The notes: generated by a model not told the origin, from the letters alone. A DNA stretch of 64,000 nt from Salvator merianae (GCA_003586115.2 QVOM02000034.1:14065267-14129266); one strand, 5' to 3'; positions 32,454 through 44,577 are shown, numbered from the stretch's first letter. Numbers and translations are program-made.

Positions 32454-34382
32454 AGGAGCCAGTCTTGACTTGAAAGTAGCTAGCAAGAACACCACCACAA
32501 TAGTATTACTTCAGTTAACATAATTTTAAAATGCCAATTAAATTAATAATAGAATAAGGGCCATGTCAGTAATATTACTAATATATGTCCTTTTTAAAAA
32601 GCCGTTCTGTGAGAGGACATAGTACAATACATGTATAGTTTATTTAATTATATATTTGAAAAAGCTAACGTTGATTCTCCCCCCCCCCATTAAAATGGTT
32701 GTGGTCTTACAAAAAAACATTTATTTAGAGAACAGTGAATTTGAGCCCATGTAAATTTTAGATTTTTAAGAAAGGTTCTGATGCCAAAGAAAATCAATGG
32801 CTCAGTGAGATAGGATGCTTTGTCCCCTTTTGACCTGATCCTACTCAATGATTTCATAACCAAAGTGGAAACTCAAGCTGACAAGAATCAGAGTCTATTC
32901 TTTTTCAGTTAGATCACAGTATTCGCTGTAACAGCTGGACAACTCTTCTGAGGCAGCCTTGCGATCTAAGGAATGTGATCACAATTCAGAAAAAAGGCAG
33001 GGTCTCTATACCTGATTCACATTATAATACTAGCCCCCCCTTGCTGTTAGCATTAACTGCCTGGCAGAGTGCTGTGAAGCCCAAGGCAATTTCCTTCATT
33101 TGGTACCGAAACTGAACATTGTTATTCATTTCTGGTATTAGACAGCCAAAGCTGTGCAAGAATATTCAGAAGCCAAATTAGTACCCATCTCTGACTCTGT
33201 TTGTGAAGACCTAGGGCCAGACTCACAGAGCCTGGAGGCAAAATTGTTTAAATTAGTATTACAAGCATGAGAAGGTTGAGTAATGAATAATTAGATGTGA
33301 ACTTAAACTACATATTTTGCTGATGAACTCCCTAAACTTACTAGTCTTTGAATGTGCGCGCACAAGTGTGAGGTGTGGAATATATAATTCTAAGGCATTG
33401 TTCAAATGCTTTACTTGCAGTTGAGTTCTTGCGATTCTATCACCTTCATTTCTTCTACAGGAAGATAAAAAGGAGCAGCACTGTTTTGGTTGTCAGTGGT
33501 AATTTGATATTTGTAACCTATCAAAAACAAACACAGGTTGATTTATAATAAATATGTGTTGCTTCCCTGCCTTATTATTTTCTTATTTTCTTTTTTGGCA
33601 TTGTGGAGATATCTGTGATTGTATCTCTGGCAAGATCCTTATAGTACTGGGCAATCTGAAGGGTGCAGGGACCACACAATCTCATGCCCATTGGGCTGAC
33701 ATCCTACAATAAATAGCTGGAAAAGACCGTCAGAAGTACTTTCTCCATGGAGCTGGAGTGCTTTCTACATGCCACTGCTGCTGGTGGTCAGACTTATCCA
33801 AAGTGCTTCTAGCCAGCAATCTGACTGGCCCTGATTTCAGAGGCACAGAAAATGTCTGACTTTTGGGGCCACTTCCTGTGTCTTCTGTAACAGACCCAGG
33901 TGAAAACTTTGATGCCAGAGAACAAAGATTTCTTGATGTTATTGTGGCCAAACAATAAGCAAATAGCACACTTTAACAGCCATCATGTTGGTCCTGCCTT
34001 TGCATGACGATGTGTCAATCTGATGGCTACATTGGCTGCATCCCCAAAATGATGGACGCTCTTACACTTGACACATGACAGTTTGCAGACTTTGAAATCC
34101 ATGTGATGCCTGGGAAATTCCCCTTTGGTCCAATCTGAACTGTGGTAATAGTTCATAAAGTAGATTCCATATACGTGAAGACATTCTGGTAAGAGAGAGA
34201 GAGGGACAGCAAAGGTGGCTGCACACCAGCCAGTATGCCTGATAGTGCACAAGTAGATTAGATATCTAAACTCGGAATTTGCTTCATGTCTTAAAAAGTA
34301 TCACCAGTAAACTTGTTAGGAGCTTTCAGACAAGTAAAAGTGCTATTCTTTGTAGTTTTTTTTTTAAAAATAAGTTGATAGC

Positions 34383-34389
<7 letters not shown>
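32454..34389. other. anonymous DNA
   Basis: No gene supported. About 33730-33920 shares loose wording with 55800-55990 (a CTTTCTCC/CTTCCCAC lead, then GACTTTTGGGGCCACTTCCTG against AACTTTCATGGCCATTTCCT), which suggests an unrecognised dispersed repeat. Confidence 0.35.

Positions 34390-34413
<24 letters not shown>
34390..34413. repeat. (CTG)n microsatellite
   Basis: Eight CTG/TGC triplets preceded by three CTA triplets. Confidence 0.95.
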
Positions 34414-34869
34414 TTACTTCGTAGTTGGCAAGTGACATTGGGGTAACAGAAAAATTAATAGGAATATATATTGCAAAGCACAAAAGAATCCACAGCTAGG
34501 TATTTTGTTTTGGAAGATGGCAGTGATACCTGTTCCTGTAGTGGTTTTGAACCATAGAACAACTGCCTTTGAATAAGATTTAATGCAGTTGACTTAGGTA
34601 AGCAGTTTTTGAACCTGATAATCTTCGCTATTTCTGTTTTTTGAACAGGTTAGTGTAGGTATGACAATAGAACTCCTTGTAAAATTTTGTTTCTCAATCA
34701 CAGTTTTACCTCAGTTAAAGTCTTTTCAAATAAAGAGAGTTCAGAGCGCACAAAGTGGGCATCATAGAGTGAACTTGCACTCAACATGTTTTGGCCAGCT
34801 TCTGAAATCTCAGGAAGCAATAGGTGTCAGTCCAACTAGGAAGACAATCTAGGCACTATATTTTAATTA

Positions 34870-35110
34870 AAACCGTGATCATACGACCTTATTAAAGCAA
34901 CATTTGTGACATGTATCATATGTGCGAGAATATCTGCTGTCCACCCTTTGGCCTGGAGATATAGCAAGACACAGAATGAAAGAGTGTAGGATTTCACACA
35001 CTCTGAGTGCTTCAGCTGCACTCTTTTCATTCTGTGCTGTTCTAAACATTCATCTGATGTTCCTTGCTGACATAGCGATGGATCAGTTTTGTACAACTGC
35101 AGTCATAAAA
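34870..35110. repeat. dispersed repeat, related to 20160-20640
   Basis: Contains GAATATCTGCTGTCCACCC, TGGAGATATAGC, GTAGGATTTCACACACTCTG and GTGCTTCAGC, in the same order as the relative at 20160-20640. The internal GAATGAAAGAGTG...CACTCTTTTCATTC pair is an inverted repeat (about 34976-35033), so it is probably a foldback element. Confidence 0.45.
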
Positions 35111-35597
35111 TGCCATGCAGCTTTACTTCTGTGACGCAGGTGTGACAGAATCACTACCACTTCCACCAGCCCATGTAATCAGGGTGTAAGACTGCATTTA
35201 TATAGTCCCAGGCAGCACATCCCCAGGTTGTCTGCAGCAGCCCATCCCGACTAGTCAATAAAACATTTTGATATGAGGTCTCTTCACAGAAAAAGACAGA
35301 TTCTGTGCGGCCACCCAGAATTTTAAAATTTCAAAATGGCAACTGCATTATGAAATAATAGAGGATACATGTCCTGAGGCCCAAAACATCTGGGCAGCAG
35401 ATAGGGAGGAGATATCACCTGCCTCTCTATCCCACCCAGGACTGCCAGTGCCAGTGTGGAACATTAACCACAATTAGACAAAACCTTCCACATACAACCT
35501 AATTTTCCAGCAAGGAAATATGCAGGGATTATGGAAACTTCTGTGTTACATTTTATTGACAACTTACTGTCTATACTTAAGCTGAAGGTTTATCACT
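35111..35597. other. anonymous DNA
   Basis: No feature recognised. Confidence 0.3.
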
Positions 35598-35960
35598 ATT
35601 ACCTATTGGATCATCCTCAATGATGTGCCAATTCCCAAGCATTACGTAGGATCAAATCCAGGATCCCTTTTCCCCTCAGTTCACCAACCATCTGCTCTAG
35701 GTAACAATCATTTAGCAAGTCTAGGAATTTTATCTCTCTCTCATGAGCTGAACAAAATTTTACCCAATCTATGTGAGAGTAGTGGAAGTCCCCCATTATA
35801 ACTACTCTTTCATTTTAGGATGCCTTCTTTACCTCATTTTCCGAATGCTGACCTGGTTCAGGAGTTTGATTAGGAGAGCAATAGCATGTCCCTGATATTA
35901 AGCCTGGTATTCTTACCCACAAAGCATCAGTAGGAGAGTCTGAATCACTTAGACATTCCA
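35598..35960 (-). pseudogene. CR1-type endonuclease fragment, antisense
   Basis: A minus-strand frame reads VVIMGDFHYSHIDWVKF near 35800, the endonuclease block corresponding to DLVIMGDFNYPDICWE in the CR1 at 47100. The catalytic Asp-Phe pair is retained in this block. Flanking frames contain stops, and no RT follows. Older than the 44.7-kb copy. Confidence 0.7.
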
Positions 35961-36194
35961 GTTCATAGAATTCTCTCTCTTCTTCAATATACAAGATCTA
36001 GTATTCTGTGTCAGAGGGAAATACCTGGATATATGTGTCACCAGCACTGTTCATGCGCAGCTGTCCTTTTGGGCCTGTGCACATGCACGGGGCTAGAGCA
36101 ATGATGGCAGCCTCAGATGGAAGGTAAGTAATAGCATCAGTGTTGGGTTTTCCCACAGTAGGCTATCACACATTTTAGAGGGGATATAGCAAAA

Positions 36195-36526
36195 TAGGGA
36201 TGTACATGAAAAAAAAATCGTTCTCAATTCATTTTCAAACAAAAATTCATCAGCAAATTTCATTGTCAAAAAAAGCATTTTTCACAGAGTTTTCCCATTG
36301 AAAATGCCATTGAAAATGCTTTTTTCATGGATTAAACTCAGTGAAGAATGCAAAAAAAATGCAAAAATTCAATGAATTTCATTTTCACAAAAAAGAGAGG
36401 CTTTTTTGTTTTCAAGTGAAAACTGTCAGTGCGAAAAAAAAAGTCATTTTTGTTTCAGTGTGAAAATTTGCACAAATGAAATTTCATGCAAATTTTTGAG
36501 TGTGAATCAAAATTTGCACATCTCTA
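36195..36526. mobile_element. small AT-rich hAT-like MITE (332 bp)
   Basis: Starts TAGGGATGTACATGAAAAA and ends TTTGCACATCTCTA, matching the end words of the hAT-like foldback family. The interior is repeated short hairpins of AAAATGC...GCATTTT type. Flanking 8-mers (TAGCAAAA, TAATGGAG) do not match, so the target duplication has decayed or the ends are misplaced. Confidence 0.5.
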
Positions 36527-36629
36527 TAATGGAGCTATGGTGGAGTTGCCGCAGACGCATTGGCAATCCCACCATAGTGCGGGCATAATTGTGTTATATT
36601 TCCCCTTTCTGGATGGAACCTAAGAAGGG

Positions 36630-37241
36630 TATAGAAAATAAGTTGGCAAGTGTCATTGTGCCTCTTTATATTCTGGTCACCACATGTCAGAAAGGACATT
36701 GTGCAAGTGGAAAAAGTGCAGAAAAGGGCAACCAGAATAAACAAGGGGCTGGAACACCTCCTGTATGAAATCTTGCTGAAAGATCTAAGCCTTTTCAGCC
36801 TTGAAAGATGATGTTTAAAAGGTGTCCTGATTGAAGTATAAAAAATTGTGCATGGTGTGGAAAAAGTAGAAGGACAAAAATTCTTTTCTTTATTGCACTA
36901 GAACCAAGGGGCATTCTATGAAGCTGATGGACCAGAGAGTTAGGACTGACAAGAGAAGAGGTGGTGACAGCAACCAGCCTGGATAACTAACAAAGCCTTG
37001 GACAAACTCATAGAGGATGTGCATATCTATGGCTATTAGAACTGATGCCTAGGTACTGCCTCCAAGTTGGAGAGACAGGCAGGATGCCTCTAAAGGCTGT
37101 TTGCAGAGAGTTAAGAGCAGGTGAAGGTTTTGCCTTTATCTTCTGCTTGAGAATGCCCAAAAGCAAGTGGTGGGTCACTGTGTGAGATAGGATGCTGGAT
37201 GAGATGGGCTGCAGCCTGATCCAGCTAGGCTTCTTTTATGT
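36630..37241 (+). mobile_element. CR1 3' fragment
   Basis: Begins at GGGTATAGAAAATAAGTTGG (RT thumb region) and runs through CTTTTCAGCCTTGAAAGATG, CATTCTATGAAGCTGATGGA and CTATTAGAACTGATGCC to TTCTTTTATGTTCAC. Same subfamily as 24777-26858. Frames are broken throughout. Confidence 0.85.
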
Positions 37242-37670
37242 TCACCCAAAGGCTTCACCTGCTTTCTTGCTATCCTCTTGGCACTTCCTTGAGTGCCTGC
37301 ATTATCCCCCAGGCACTGCCAGCTTGACTCCACTTCTGCAGAGACATCAGCACTTCTTTTCCTCGTTGAGTAGCTGCTCCACTCTGGTACAACACATACC
37401 AAGTTCAAATGGCCTCTCAACTCTGGGGAAGTTAGCAGCGAATACAGTAAGGCCCTGTTTGGAACAAATTTGATTTTCACAGTTTCACTATGACACAATT
37501 TACTAACTGAGACTTTGCTTCAGTATTAACCAATATTAACCATTCCTGTTTCACTTTATCACTTTTTCCTAGTGCCAAGGAGATAGGTCAGAGGGAACTG
37601 GGTTAATACAGTTTCACTCCTCTTGCAAAATCTTTTCTTTATTTTTTTTAAAATCTGCAATTTTAAAATT
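37242..37670. other. anonymous DNA
   Basis: The two opposing frames of about 100 codons (37175-37498) overlap each other and the CR1 tail, show no motif and are judged to be chance. Confidence 0.4.
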
Positions 37671-37706
37671 AATAAATAAATTAAATAAATAAATAAATAA
37701 ATAAAA
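37671..37706. repeat. (AAAT)n microsatellite
   Basis: AAAT units following a T-rich stretch. Confidence 0.92.
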
Positions 37707-37998
37707 ACTAAACCAGCAAACAGCCAAAATCAAATAAAACTTATGAAGCTCTCAATAGACAGTGCCGTTGGCTTCCACCCTATGGACATTTTTCATATCT
37801 GGAAGTGAAAGAACTGCTGCAGTGATACTTGTTAGGTGCTGGATAAGTCCTTAATAAGAAGAAAATTACACATCAGCACCATCACCTAGAAATATTTTAA
37901 TAAGGAAATCTCAGCCTGGAATGCTGTCATTCTAAAGTACACTGGATAGTAATTGGCACAATACCATTCTCTTTCCATGATTCAGGTTACCATTATTA

Positions 37999-37999
<1 letters not shown>

Positions 38000-38041
<42 letters not shown>
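38000..38041. repeat. (AT)n microsatellite, 42 bp
   Basis: Pure alternating AT, able to extrude as a cruciform. Confidence 0.96.
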
Positions 38042-38042
<1 letters not shown>

Positions 38043-38194
38043 TTCTAAAGAGAGCTGTGGGAAAACCTATCAAAATTTGCTAAAATCAGCTTCTTAATTT
38101 CTCAAAGGGATTTATAGAAGAATCTAGGCTGTGGCGCTTTTCAGGCAGTCCTTCCCTTGTCCCTTGTTTTAAGAGAGAATCAAATGAACATAAT

Positions 38195-38600
38195 GGGCCT
38201 TTTCACACTTTCCACCTTAGAATGGGATAATTATCTAATGAAGAATTGGCCTCATAGCATGGACACCATCCACACTGCAGGGCTCTATACCTGAATATCA
38301 GCAGGATTTGTGGTGCAAATGTTAGCATTTTGCACCCAGTCTTCACCATGTAGTAGTGTGGAAGTATCCAGCCACTGCCATGGTGACTGGCAGCACCAGC
38401 GATCATGCAGGCACAATCAAAAGATTGCGCAGGCACAGCTGCTACACGTGGCATGACTGTGCATTTGCACCCAGAAACAGGTGTGAATGCACTTTACCGG
38501 GGGAGGATAGCTGCTCCGGGTAAAACTGTGGAGCACAAATTAGTGCTCTACAGCTACCCGTGATTGGGAGCAGTGTATGCTACTCCCAGTCAGGTGGGCC
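38195..38600. mobile_element. GGGCC-end MITE family, copy F
   Basis: Starts GGGCCTTTTCACACTTTCCA. Internal words CAGCCACTGCCATGGTGACT, CAGGCACAATC, GCATTTGCACCCAGAAAC and AGGTGTGAATGCAC follow the family order. The right end is not certain. Confidence 0.65.
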
Positions 38601-38927
38601 TCTGCAAAGTGAGAACAAGAGCCCAGCTAGCTATCTTGAGTTGCTATGACCTAGGCAGAATACAAGTATATAAATAAATGAATAAATAAAAATGTTCAAA
38701 GCGTGATGGTTTGAAGCTTGTTTCTTTTAGGGGATGAGCAATTGACAGTTAAAGATGATGCAATGTAACATTATGAAGAGAGAGAGATAAAATGCAGAAG
38801 ACTGTGGAATGTTGGAGAGAGAGAAAATTTCAGAGTGGTGTGTTTTTGTTTGGGGAGCATGATGATGGAGGAAGAGTGATAGATAGAAGATTGCTGAATA
38901 AACATGTGACAGTGAATGAAAGACTCT

Positions 38928-39060
38928 TAGACTGCATCCAGACATCTCTTATTTATTCTGCTATATTTGGATATTCCAGAATATAGCATGGATATCTATG
39001 CTTTATCCTGGAATATCCAAATACAGCGGAATAAGTAAGCAATGTCTGGGTGCAGCCTAA
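38928..39060. mobile_element. 133-bp palindromic MITE
   Basis: Starts TTAGACTGCATCCAGACATC and ends ATGTCTGGGTGCAGCCTAA, its inverted form. The arms continue inward (TATTTGGATATTCCAG against CTGGAATATCCAAATA) to a centre at about 38995, so almost the whole element is one hairpin. The ends resemble those at 44041 and 49788 (CTAAGGCCGCATTCCGACAT and TTAGGCCGCGGTCGGACATC), suggesting one TIR family. A second, partial set of the same words (TCTGGAATATCTATACTTTA, TGGGAATATCCAAATATAAC) follows at 39066-39112. Confidence 0.8.
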
Positions 39061-39112
39061 ATCTTTCTGGAATATCTATACTTTATTGGGAATATCCAAA
39101 TATAACGGAATG

Positions 39113-39875
39113 AATTGTTGTCTCGTCACAAATCTGTGTAGGAGAGAGACTTGATAGACGAAAGACAAGAACCTATTTGGGAAGGGTTAGCTGATAATTT
39201 CCCCTCCACCATCCTTGTGAATAAATTCCTTTTTACATATATAAAGTTGGCTATGTTCCTTTTTTTCTTTATTGAGTTTACTTGCATCTCTCTTAACGAA
39301 CCCATCACACAAATATTCCGTGAATTATCAATTTTAAGAGAGATATAATTTGATTATTTAATTAAGAATCAGTTTTAGATTTGAAATTTAAGTCTCCATA
39401 AAATGTAAGAATTTGTGTATTTATTTTTCAAGGAACAGCATTTATTCTTATTAACTGGTTTTCTAAAGCACTTAATTAAAATTGGATTTTTTTAAAGGTG
39501 AAAAAAATCCAATGGGCCAATAATGCTGATATCTGACATTACAGATAATTAAACAATGTTTTGCAGGTGTAGAATAATTTACCACCTTCAGACTATCTGC
39601 AGTGTTTTATACTTGCTTCTTGAGAGCATGGCAAGAAATCTGGAAATAGTGTGAAAATGTCATATACATTTTGCATATCTGGAAACACCATTGGTGTACA
39701 CAGGCTGCCACAAGCAAGGAAGTTATTAAACTTATTATGACTTATTCCAGCACAAGCTTTTCATAAAGATGGTAGAGAAATCTAATAATGATAATAGTAG
39801 AAGAGAGAGGAAAAAAAAGAGATTTGGCAGAATATATCTGGGTTAGTTAAGAAAAAGCAGATAAAGAAGTTATCA
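39113..39875. other. single-copy AT-rich DNA
   Basis: No transposon or gene recognised. The part 39340-39600 is AT-rich with TTAATTAA-type words and looks like ancestral unique sequence. Confidence 0.3.
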
Positions 39876-40332
39876 GGGCCTTTTCACACTTCTTGCCTAG
39901 AGAACATCAGCACATGCACTAGGCAAGTGTGTCCACACCGCACAGCAGCCCACACAAGTGGGAGCAGACTCCAGCTGTTCCTGATTGTGGTTAGCTGTGG
40001 AGCAGTAAACTGTGCTCCACAATTTGACTAGGAGCAGCTAGTCTGCTCCTAGTAAGGTGTGTTCACACTTGCTTCCAGGTGTGAATGCACAGCTGTGCAG
40101 ACCACCACAGCTGCACCTGCACTATCATGTGATCACACCTGCCTGCACCTGCATGATCTGTGGCACTGCTGGTTGCTATGGCAGTGGCCAGATGCTTCCT
40201 GGCCACTGTCATAGCGAAGATCAGAAGCAGGGCATCAGCATTTGCAGTGTGCACTGTCCAGACTGCAGGGTCCATTCCACATTAGAACAAATTTAGTTAT
40301 CCTGTTCTAATGTGGCAGGTACAAAAAGGCCC
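39876..40332. mobile_element. GGGCC-end MITE family, copy G (about 457 bp)
   Basis: Starts GGGCCTTTTCACACTTCTTG and ends GTACAAAAAGGCCC. It has the full family order: CTAGGCAAGTG, GGAGCAGCTAGTCTGCTCC, TTCCAGGTGTGAATGCAC, GTTGCTATGGCAGTGGCCAG, TTCCTGGCCACTGTCATAG, TTTGCAGTGTG and TTCTAATGTGG. One of the most complete copies here. Confidence 0.75.
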
Positions 40333-40619
40333 CAGGTTACTTGATAGAATGAGATGAAAATCATCATGGTGCTGGTTTTTCTAATTCATGCAATTCAAAT
40401 AAATGGAATGAAATTCTTTGCTGCAATATTGGGGATGATATCAAGTTGCATTACACATGATTGTGTGCCTATAGACTGAAGGTAAATAAGGTACTCTGTA
40501 AATGTATTATTTTTATATGACAACCCCCCATCCTAGAACAACAATTTGTCAACAAGAAATGTTCTCCGTATGTGGTTGACCAGTTCTGCTGGCAACTAGG
40601 TAAGTTGTTCACTGACATA

Positions 40620-40910
40620 TCTGTCATGTGCTAGAACAGCCCCATAGCGGGCCATCAGTGCTCAAAGTGCAAATGGCATGTCTGATTGCTATGACAGTGT
40701 GTGGCTGGACAGTGCTGTGGCAATTGGGATACAGCATATGACTGCAGAGGCATAGCAACAGCCACGCCACCCAACCCACTCAGCGTTTGGACCAGAAAGA
40801 GGGTGCAAACTCTGCTGACCGGGAGCCATCCAGCTGATCCCTGTCAGGCTGTGGACGTTTTAGTTGTCCACAGTTAAGAATGTCCAGGAACAGCCAGAGG
40901 TGCTCCTGGA
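40620..40910. mobile_element. GGGCC-end MITE family, copy H (diverged)
   Basis: Weaker match: CCATAGCGGGCCATCAGTG, GCTATGACAGTG, GAGGGTGCAAACTCTGCTG and a GTGGACGTTTTAGTTGTCCAC hairpin that matches the TGTGGATAAC...GTCCACAG hairpin of copy B. Ends uncertain. Confidence 0.5.
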
Positions 40911-40959
40911 CACAATGGTGGCACAGACGTGCAGACAGGCCTGTCTGGTGAGTGTGTGG

Positions 40960-41085
40960 AAGTTGAAAACAGGTGAAGAATGCTCAGAAGCATTTGGTGG
41001 GCCACTGTTTGAGACAGGATGCTGTACTAGATGGGCTGTAGCCAATCCAGCATAGCTCCTCTTACATTCTTATGTTCTAAGGTCA
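40960..41085 (+). mobile_element. CR1 3' tail
   Basis: Contains GGTGGGCCACTGTTTGAGAC, AGGATGCTGTACTAGATGGG, CCAATCCAGCATAGC and ends TTACATTCTTATGTTCTAAG, the same end as at 26858 and 37241. Confidence 0.85.
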
Positions 41086-41299
41086 CCTACAGGTAAGTGC
41101 ACCTTATTTAGAATAAGGCCCCGTGCAGAAAGAGTATAAAAGAAGGTCAAAATTAAGATAAATGTAGGTCTTCTGTTTTCCTCTCTTAATAAAAAAGTTA
41201 GCAGTCTTTTTTCAGCCAGATTTAAGCAATATATTGCATTAGTTACATTTTGCCTTGTTAAGACATCTGTACATATCTCAGTATGTTCAAGATTCTCCA

Positions 41300-41719
41300 T
41301 AACTAATTAATAAAGATGGGATGTACCTTGCTAGAATTTTATTTGTTAGTGTGCTTGCATTTACTCTTGGCTCTCTCCAAGGACATGGCCTGATAGATGA
41401 TGTTGCAGGGAAACAAAATACAATTTTCGTTATTCTCAGCACCTTTTTGCATTTTAATGAGCCGAAGGAGGAGGGAGATGCAGGAGGAAAAAGCACTGTT
41501 AGAAGGTTAAGCTGAATGTAAAGTGCACTAGGTTTGTCTGTAGGCTGCCTGTCAGGAACCTAAGCCCATAACAATTATACTGTTTGTTACTGAAATAATG
41601 AAAGAGAGTAATTAGAGTGATGCTGTTCAAATTGCCTGCTCTTTGTAATACATGCTTCCTAAATTAATTTGGCAAGTGTGCTTTGTAATAGCATGAGTCC
41701 ATATTTACTTTTAAAAAAA
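41300..41719. other. possible conserved non-coding sequence
   Basis: Not repetitive within the window and without young-transposon words. Contains AT-rich motifs such as TTCCTAAATTAATTTGGCAAG. Suggested only as a place to test conservation. Confidence 0.25.
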
Positions 41720-41720
41720 C

Positions 41721-41771
<51 letters not shown>

Positions 41772-41795
41772 AGGAAAGAAAGAAAGAAAGAAAGA
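41720..41795. repeat. (GAAA)n microsatellite, 76 bp
   Basis: About 19 GAAA units with one GGAA interruption. The Lys/Glu-rich frame across it is an artefact. Confidence 0.97.
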
Positions 41796-42324
41796 CTGCA
41801 GCAATTAGGGATCCAAACTACAATTATGACAGCTTTTTAGCGGAGCTTCCATTTTTAATTTTAAAATGATCAGGTCCCACTGTGTACAATATCCTTATCC
41901 TGTGAATCTGGTAAATGTGATGACGTGTTGTTAGCAATTAATTAAAAAAAAATCTTTCTTACAGTCAGGAGTCATAACTGTCACCTTTAAATGGAACCTT
42001 TCCTGTAATTAACACAGCAAGCAGCTGACAATGTTGTCCCAGAGAAAATAAAATTCTATTATTCTGACTGCATTTTACTATGTTGTCTTTAAAATGCTGC
42101 ATGGTATAAAAGGTTCCAGGGTAAAGGAATGAATATAGATTTGTTTAGTGAACTTAATTTGTCAAAAAATTGTTCAGTATTGATTTATCTGTTGTTTCCC
42201 AATCATTCACATAATATGCTGGACCAGAAAACTGTATTTTTGTTTTCATATTTATTTATTTTTAAAAAACAACGGAGCATTGGCATTTCATTTGCTGTAT
42301 AGTGTGGAAAGGAGGTCAGGACCA
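41796..42324. other. single-copy AT-rich DNA
   Basis: No gene or transposon seen. TAATTAATTAAAAAAAAATC and neighbouring TGTAATTAACAC words resemble homeodomain-type sites by composition only. Confidence 0.25.
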
Positions 42325-42610
42325 TTTCTGCAGTTATCTTGCTGACCCAGTCCAGTAGGATTGGGGCAGCCTGGTGTGGTTCTGGAGGCAGGTGTTGCTG
42401 CGCCATCTTGGAACAAGATTTCCACACATGGAAGACTATTCTGGGACAACCGCCTTGCTGGCTGTTGAGATCACATGATCTTCAGTGCTTGCTTCCTGGT
42501 TCTCTGATGGCTAAGAACTGAATTTGCTAATCTCAGAGCCTAAGGGGACCCATTTCACCAGTGCAGTTTTATGCACTACCAAAATGGATTCCCTATAAAC
42601 CAGCCCCCGG
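42325..42610 (+). repeat. 'CCCATTT' family repeat
   Basis: CTGACCCAGTCCAGTAGGAT, TCTCTGATGGCTAAGAACTG and AAGGGGACCCATTTCACC then CAAAATGGATTCCC: same order as 21897-22170. Confidence 0.55.
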
Positions 42611-42631
42611 AGGTGTGTGGACCATCTGCAT

Positions 42632-42780
42632 TAGGGATGTGCACAAATGAGGAGGTGAAATTACCAGCATTTGTTTAAGGAACTCATTGAACGAATTTAC
42701 TTAAACAGTCTCAAAAATGAGTGACACTGTATGTTGATGTCATCATATGATGTGATTTGATGATACCTGGTCTCACCCTC
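42632..42780. mobile_element. hAT-like MITE, left end only
   Basis: TAGGGATGTGCACAAATGAG matches the left terminus of the hAT-like family. The matching right end was not found, so the length is a guess. Confidence 0.35.
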
Positions 42781-44040
42781 TCAGGCAGCTGAAAGGTTCA
42801 GGAAGTTACAGAGAAGCAGGTATGTCCAGGTAAGTGTTTTATCTTGTTTCTAAGGGACTGTGAAAGTCACCCTCAGACACCAAGCAGTGACCTCCTAGGC
42901 TGTGCCAACACTGGTCTGCCCTCAAGGAATGTGATAGACTGAACCAGCTTCTCATATGCAGATGGCCACTATAGTTGATCCAGTCCACTGGGATTGAGGA
43001 AATATTTCACAAGGGCTGTGGAGGTGGCCACAAAAGTGAACCACTTCTGAGCACATGTCTAAAACAGCCCCAGCAACTAGGATGGGTCTGCATTATGACC
43101 ATCTTCCACCCATTCAAATTTGGGCCAGATTCTTCAAATTAGTCCAACATTGGCACGATCAGCATGTGTGGATTCTTCCATATAGAGTTTGCTTGCTGTT
43201 AAAGGCCATGCTCTGGAGAAAATATTTTGGGGAAATTAGCTTTATCCAGGCATTAGACCTTTCTAGGGATCGATTTATCGGTTCTGGTTTTAATAACGCT
43301 AAATTGACACAGAAAATGCAAATAAAGAGGAGGTAATCCTTGAAAAGAATGGTGCATCTTTATTATAACCCAGCAAAAAGATTGAAATCCAAAGAAATAG
43401 CAGTAAACAATGTAATTTGTTAAAATCAGCTAGTTTCATAGGTAGGATAGGTAGTTTGGCATTTGGAAAAGGAAAAGGAAAAGGAAAAGGCTTGGCTTCA
43501 AACTTAAGTAAGGAGACCTATTTAGTGTGTGTAAAAGGGGGAGGGGGGAGAGAGAGAGTCTGGAAGAAGCTAGCAATGGAGACTAGAAAGGTTCCTAGCA
43601 TGAAAGGGGTAAATCTCACCCATCTGTAGTCTTCTCCAGGTAAATCTTCATCATGCCAAGAAGAAGATTTGGGGGAAAAGATGCATAGGTCTCTTGCAGG
43701 CAAAATGGGTTAAAAATCAGAGAATGGGATGTGGATGAGGCTCCACAACCCTTACTCCTTTAGAAACAAAAACAGATCTTTTGCCAAGGGGCATGGAAAG
43801 AGATATGGAATCCCTCTTTAAGTGAGTTCAGCTCAAAAAGGAAAAAGGAAACTGCAAGCAAGTAGTGGATCAAGCAGCTCTTTAGAAAAGTCTGTTCCCT
43901 CTACATTTCAGGAGGGAAGAAAAGCAGCTCTCAGCCAGGGAAAAATGGGGCTGAGATAGATTATCATTCTTCTTCTCTATAATGCTTCTTCTCTTCTTCT
44001 TCTGCTCTCTTCTTCCTTTGCTCCATAATGTTTCTTCCTC
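42781..44040. other. anonymous DNA with a GGAAAA tract
   Basis: No gene seen. A (GGAAAA)n tract occupies 43465-43490. Frames are short and motif-free. Confidence 0.35.
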
Positions 44041-44577
44041 TAAGGCCGCATTCCGACATGGCATTTAATCAGTTTAAAGGCCGTCTTCACTTCCCGCTGT
44101 CCCGACATGATCTTGCCGTTCCGTAACTTTTATGGATTAAATTGGCTAAATGCGGATTACTTTGTCTTCAGATTTAATGAACTCTCAAGCCGTTCCAGAT
44201 CGCTAGCGCGCTTTACTTTGTGCTGTGGGCACGGGGAAAGCGATTATTTTGGAGGGACCATACTGTTTTGGGGGCGTGCAGAGGGAGGGATCCCCATTTT
44301 GTGCCGTCCAATGAGAGACTTTGTGGGTGGGCAGGAAGCGCAGTAGTTTCCTCCCTTATCCCCGTTGCTGCCAGCAGAAAAGAAATCATCCACCTTTTTA
44401 TTTCGCTAATCTGTGGTCCTTTCTCTTTCTTCATCCTTCATTAGAGGAAGAACATAAAGGCTTCCTCCACTTCCGTCTGCTCTTTAAAGCAAAAAATAAA
44501 CAGCGCCTGTTTGGGGTTGCAGTCCTCTTGCTTTTGCCGAGAGCTACACAGCTGTCACGGGGGGGGGGGGGATGGCT

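Noticed and set aside
37175..37498. two opposite frames of about 100 codons
   Set aside because: They overlap each other and a CR1 tail; neither has a recognisable domain.
44559..44571. 13-base G run as a regulatory quadruplex
   Set aside because: A single homopolymer next to the repeat; more likely slippage or sequence error than a conserved structure.
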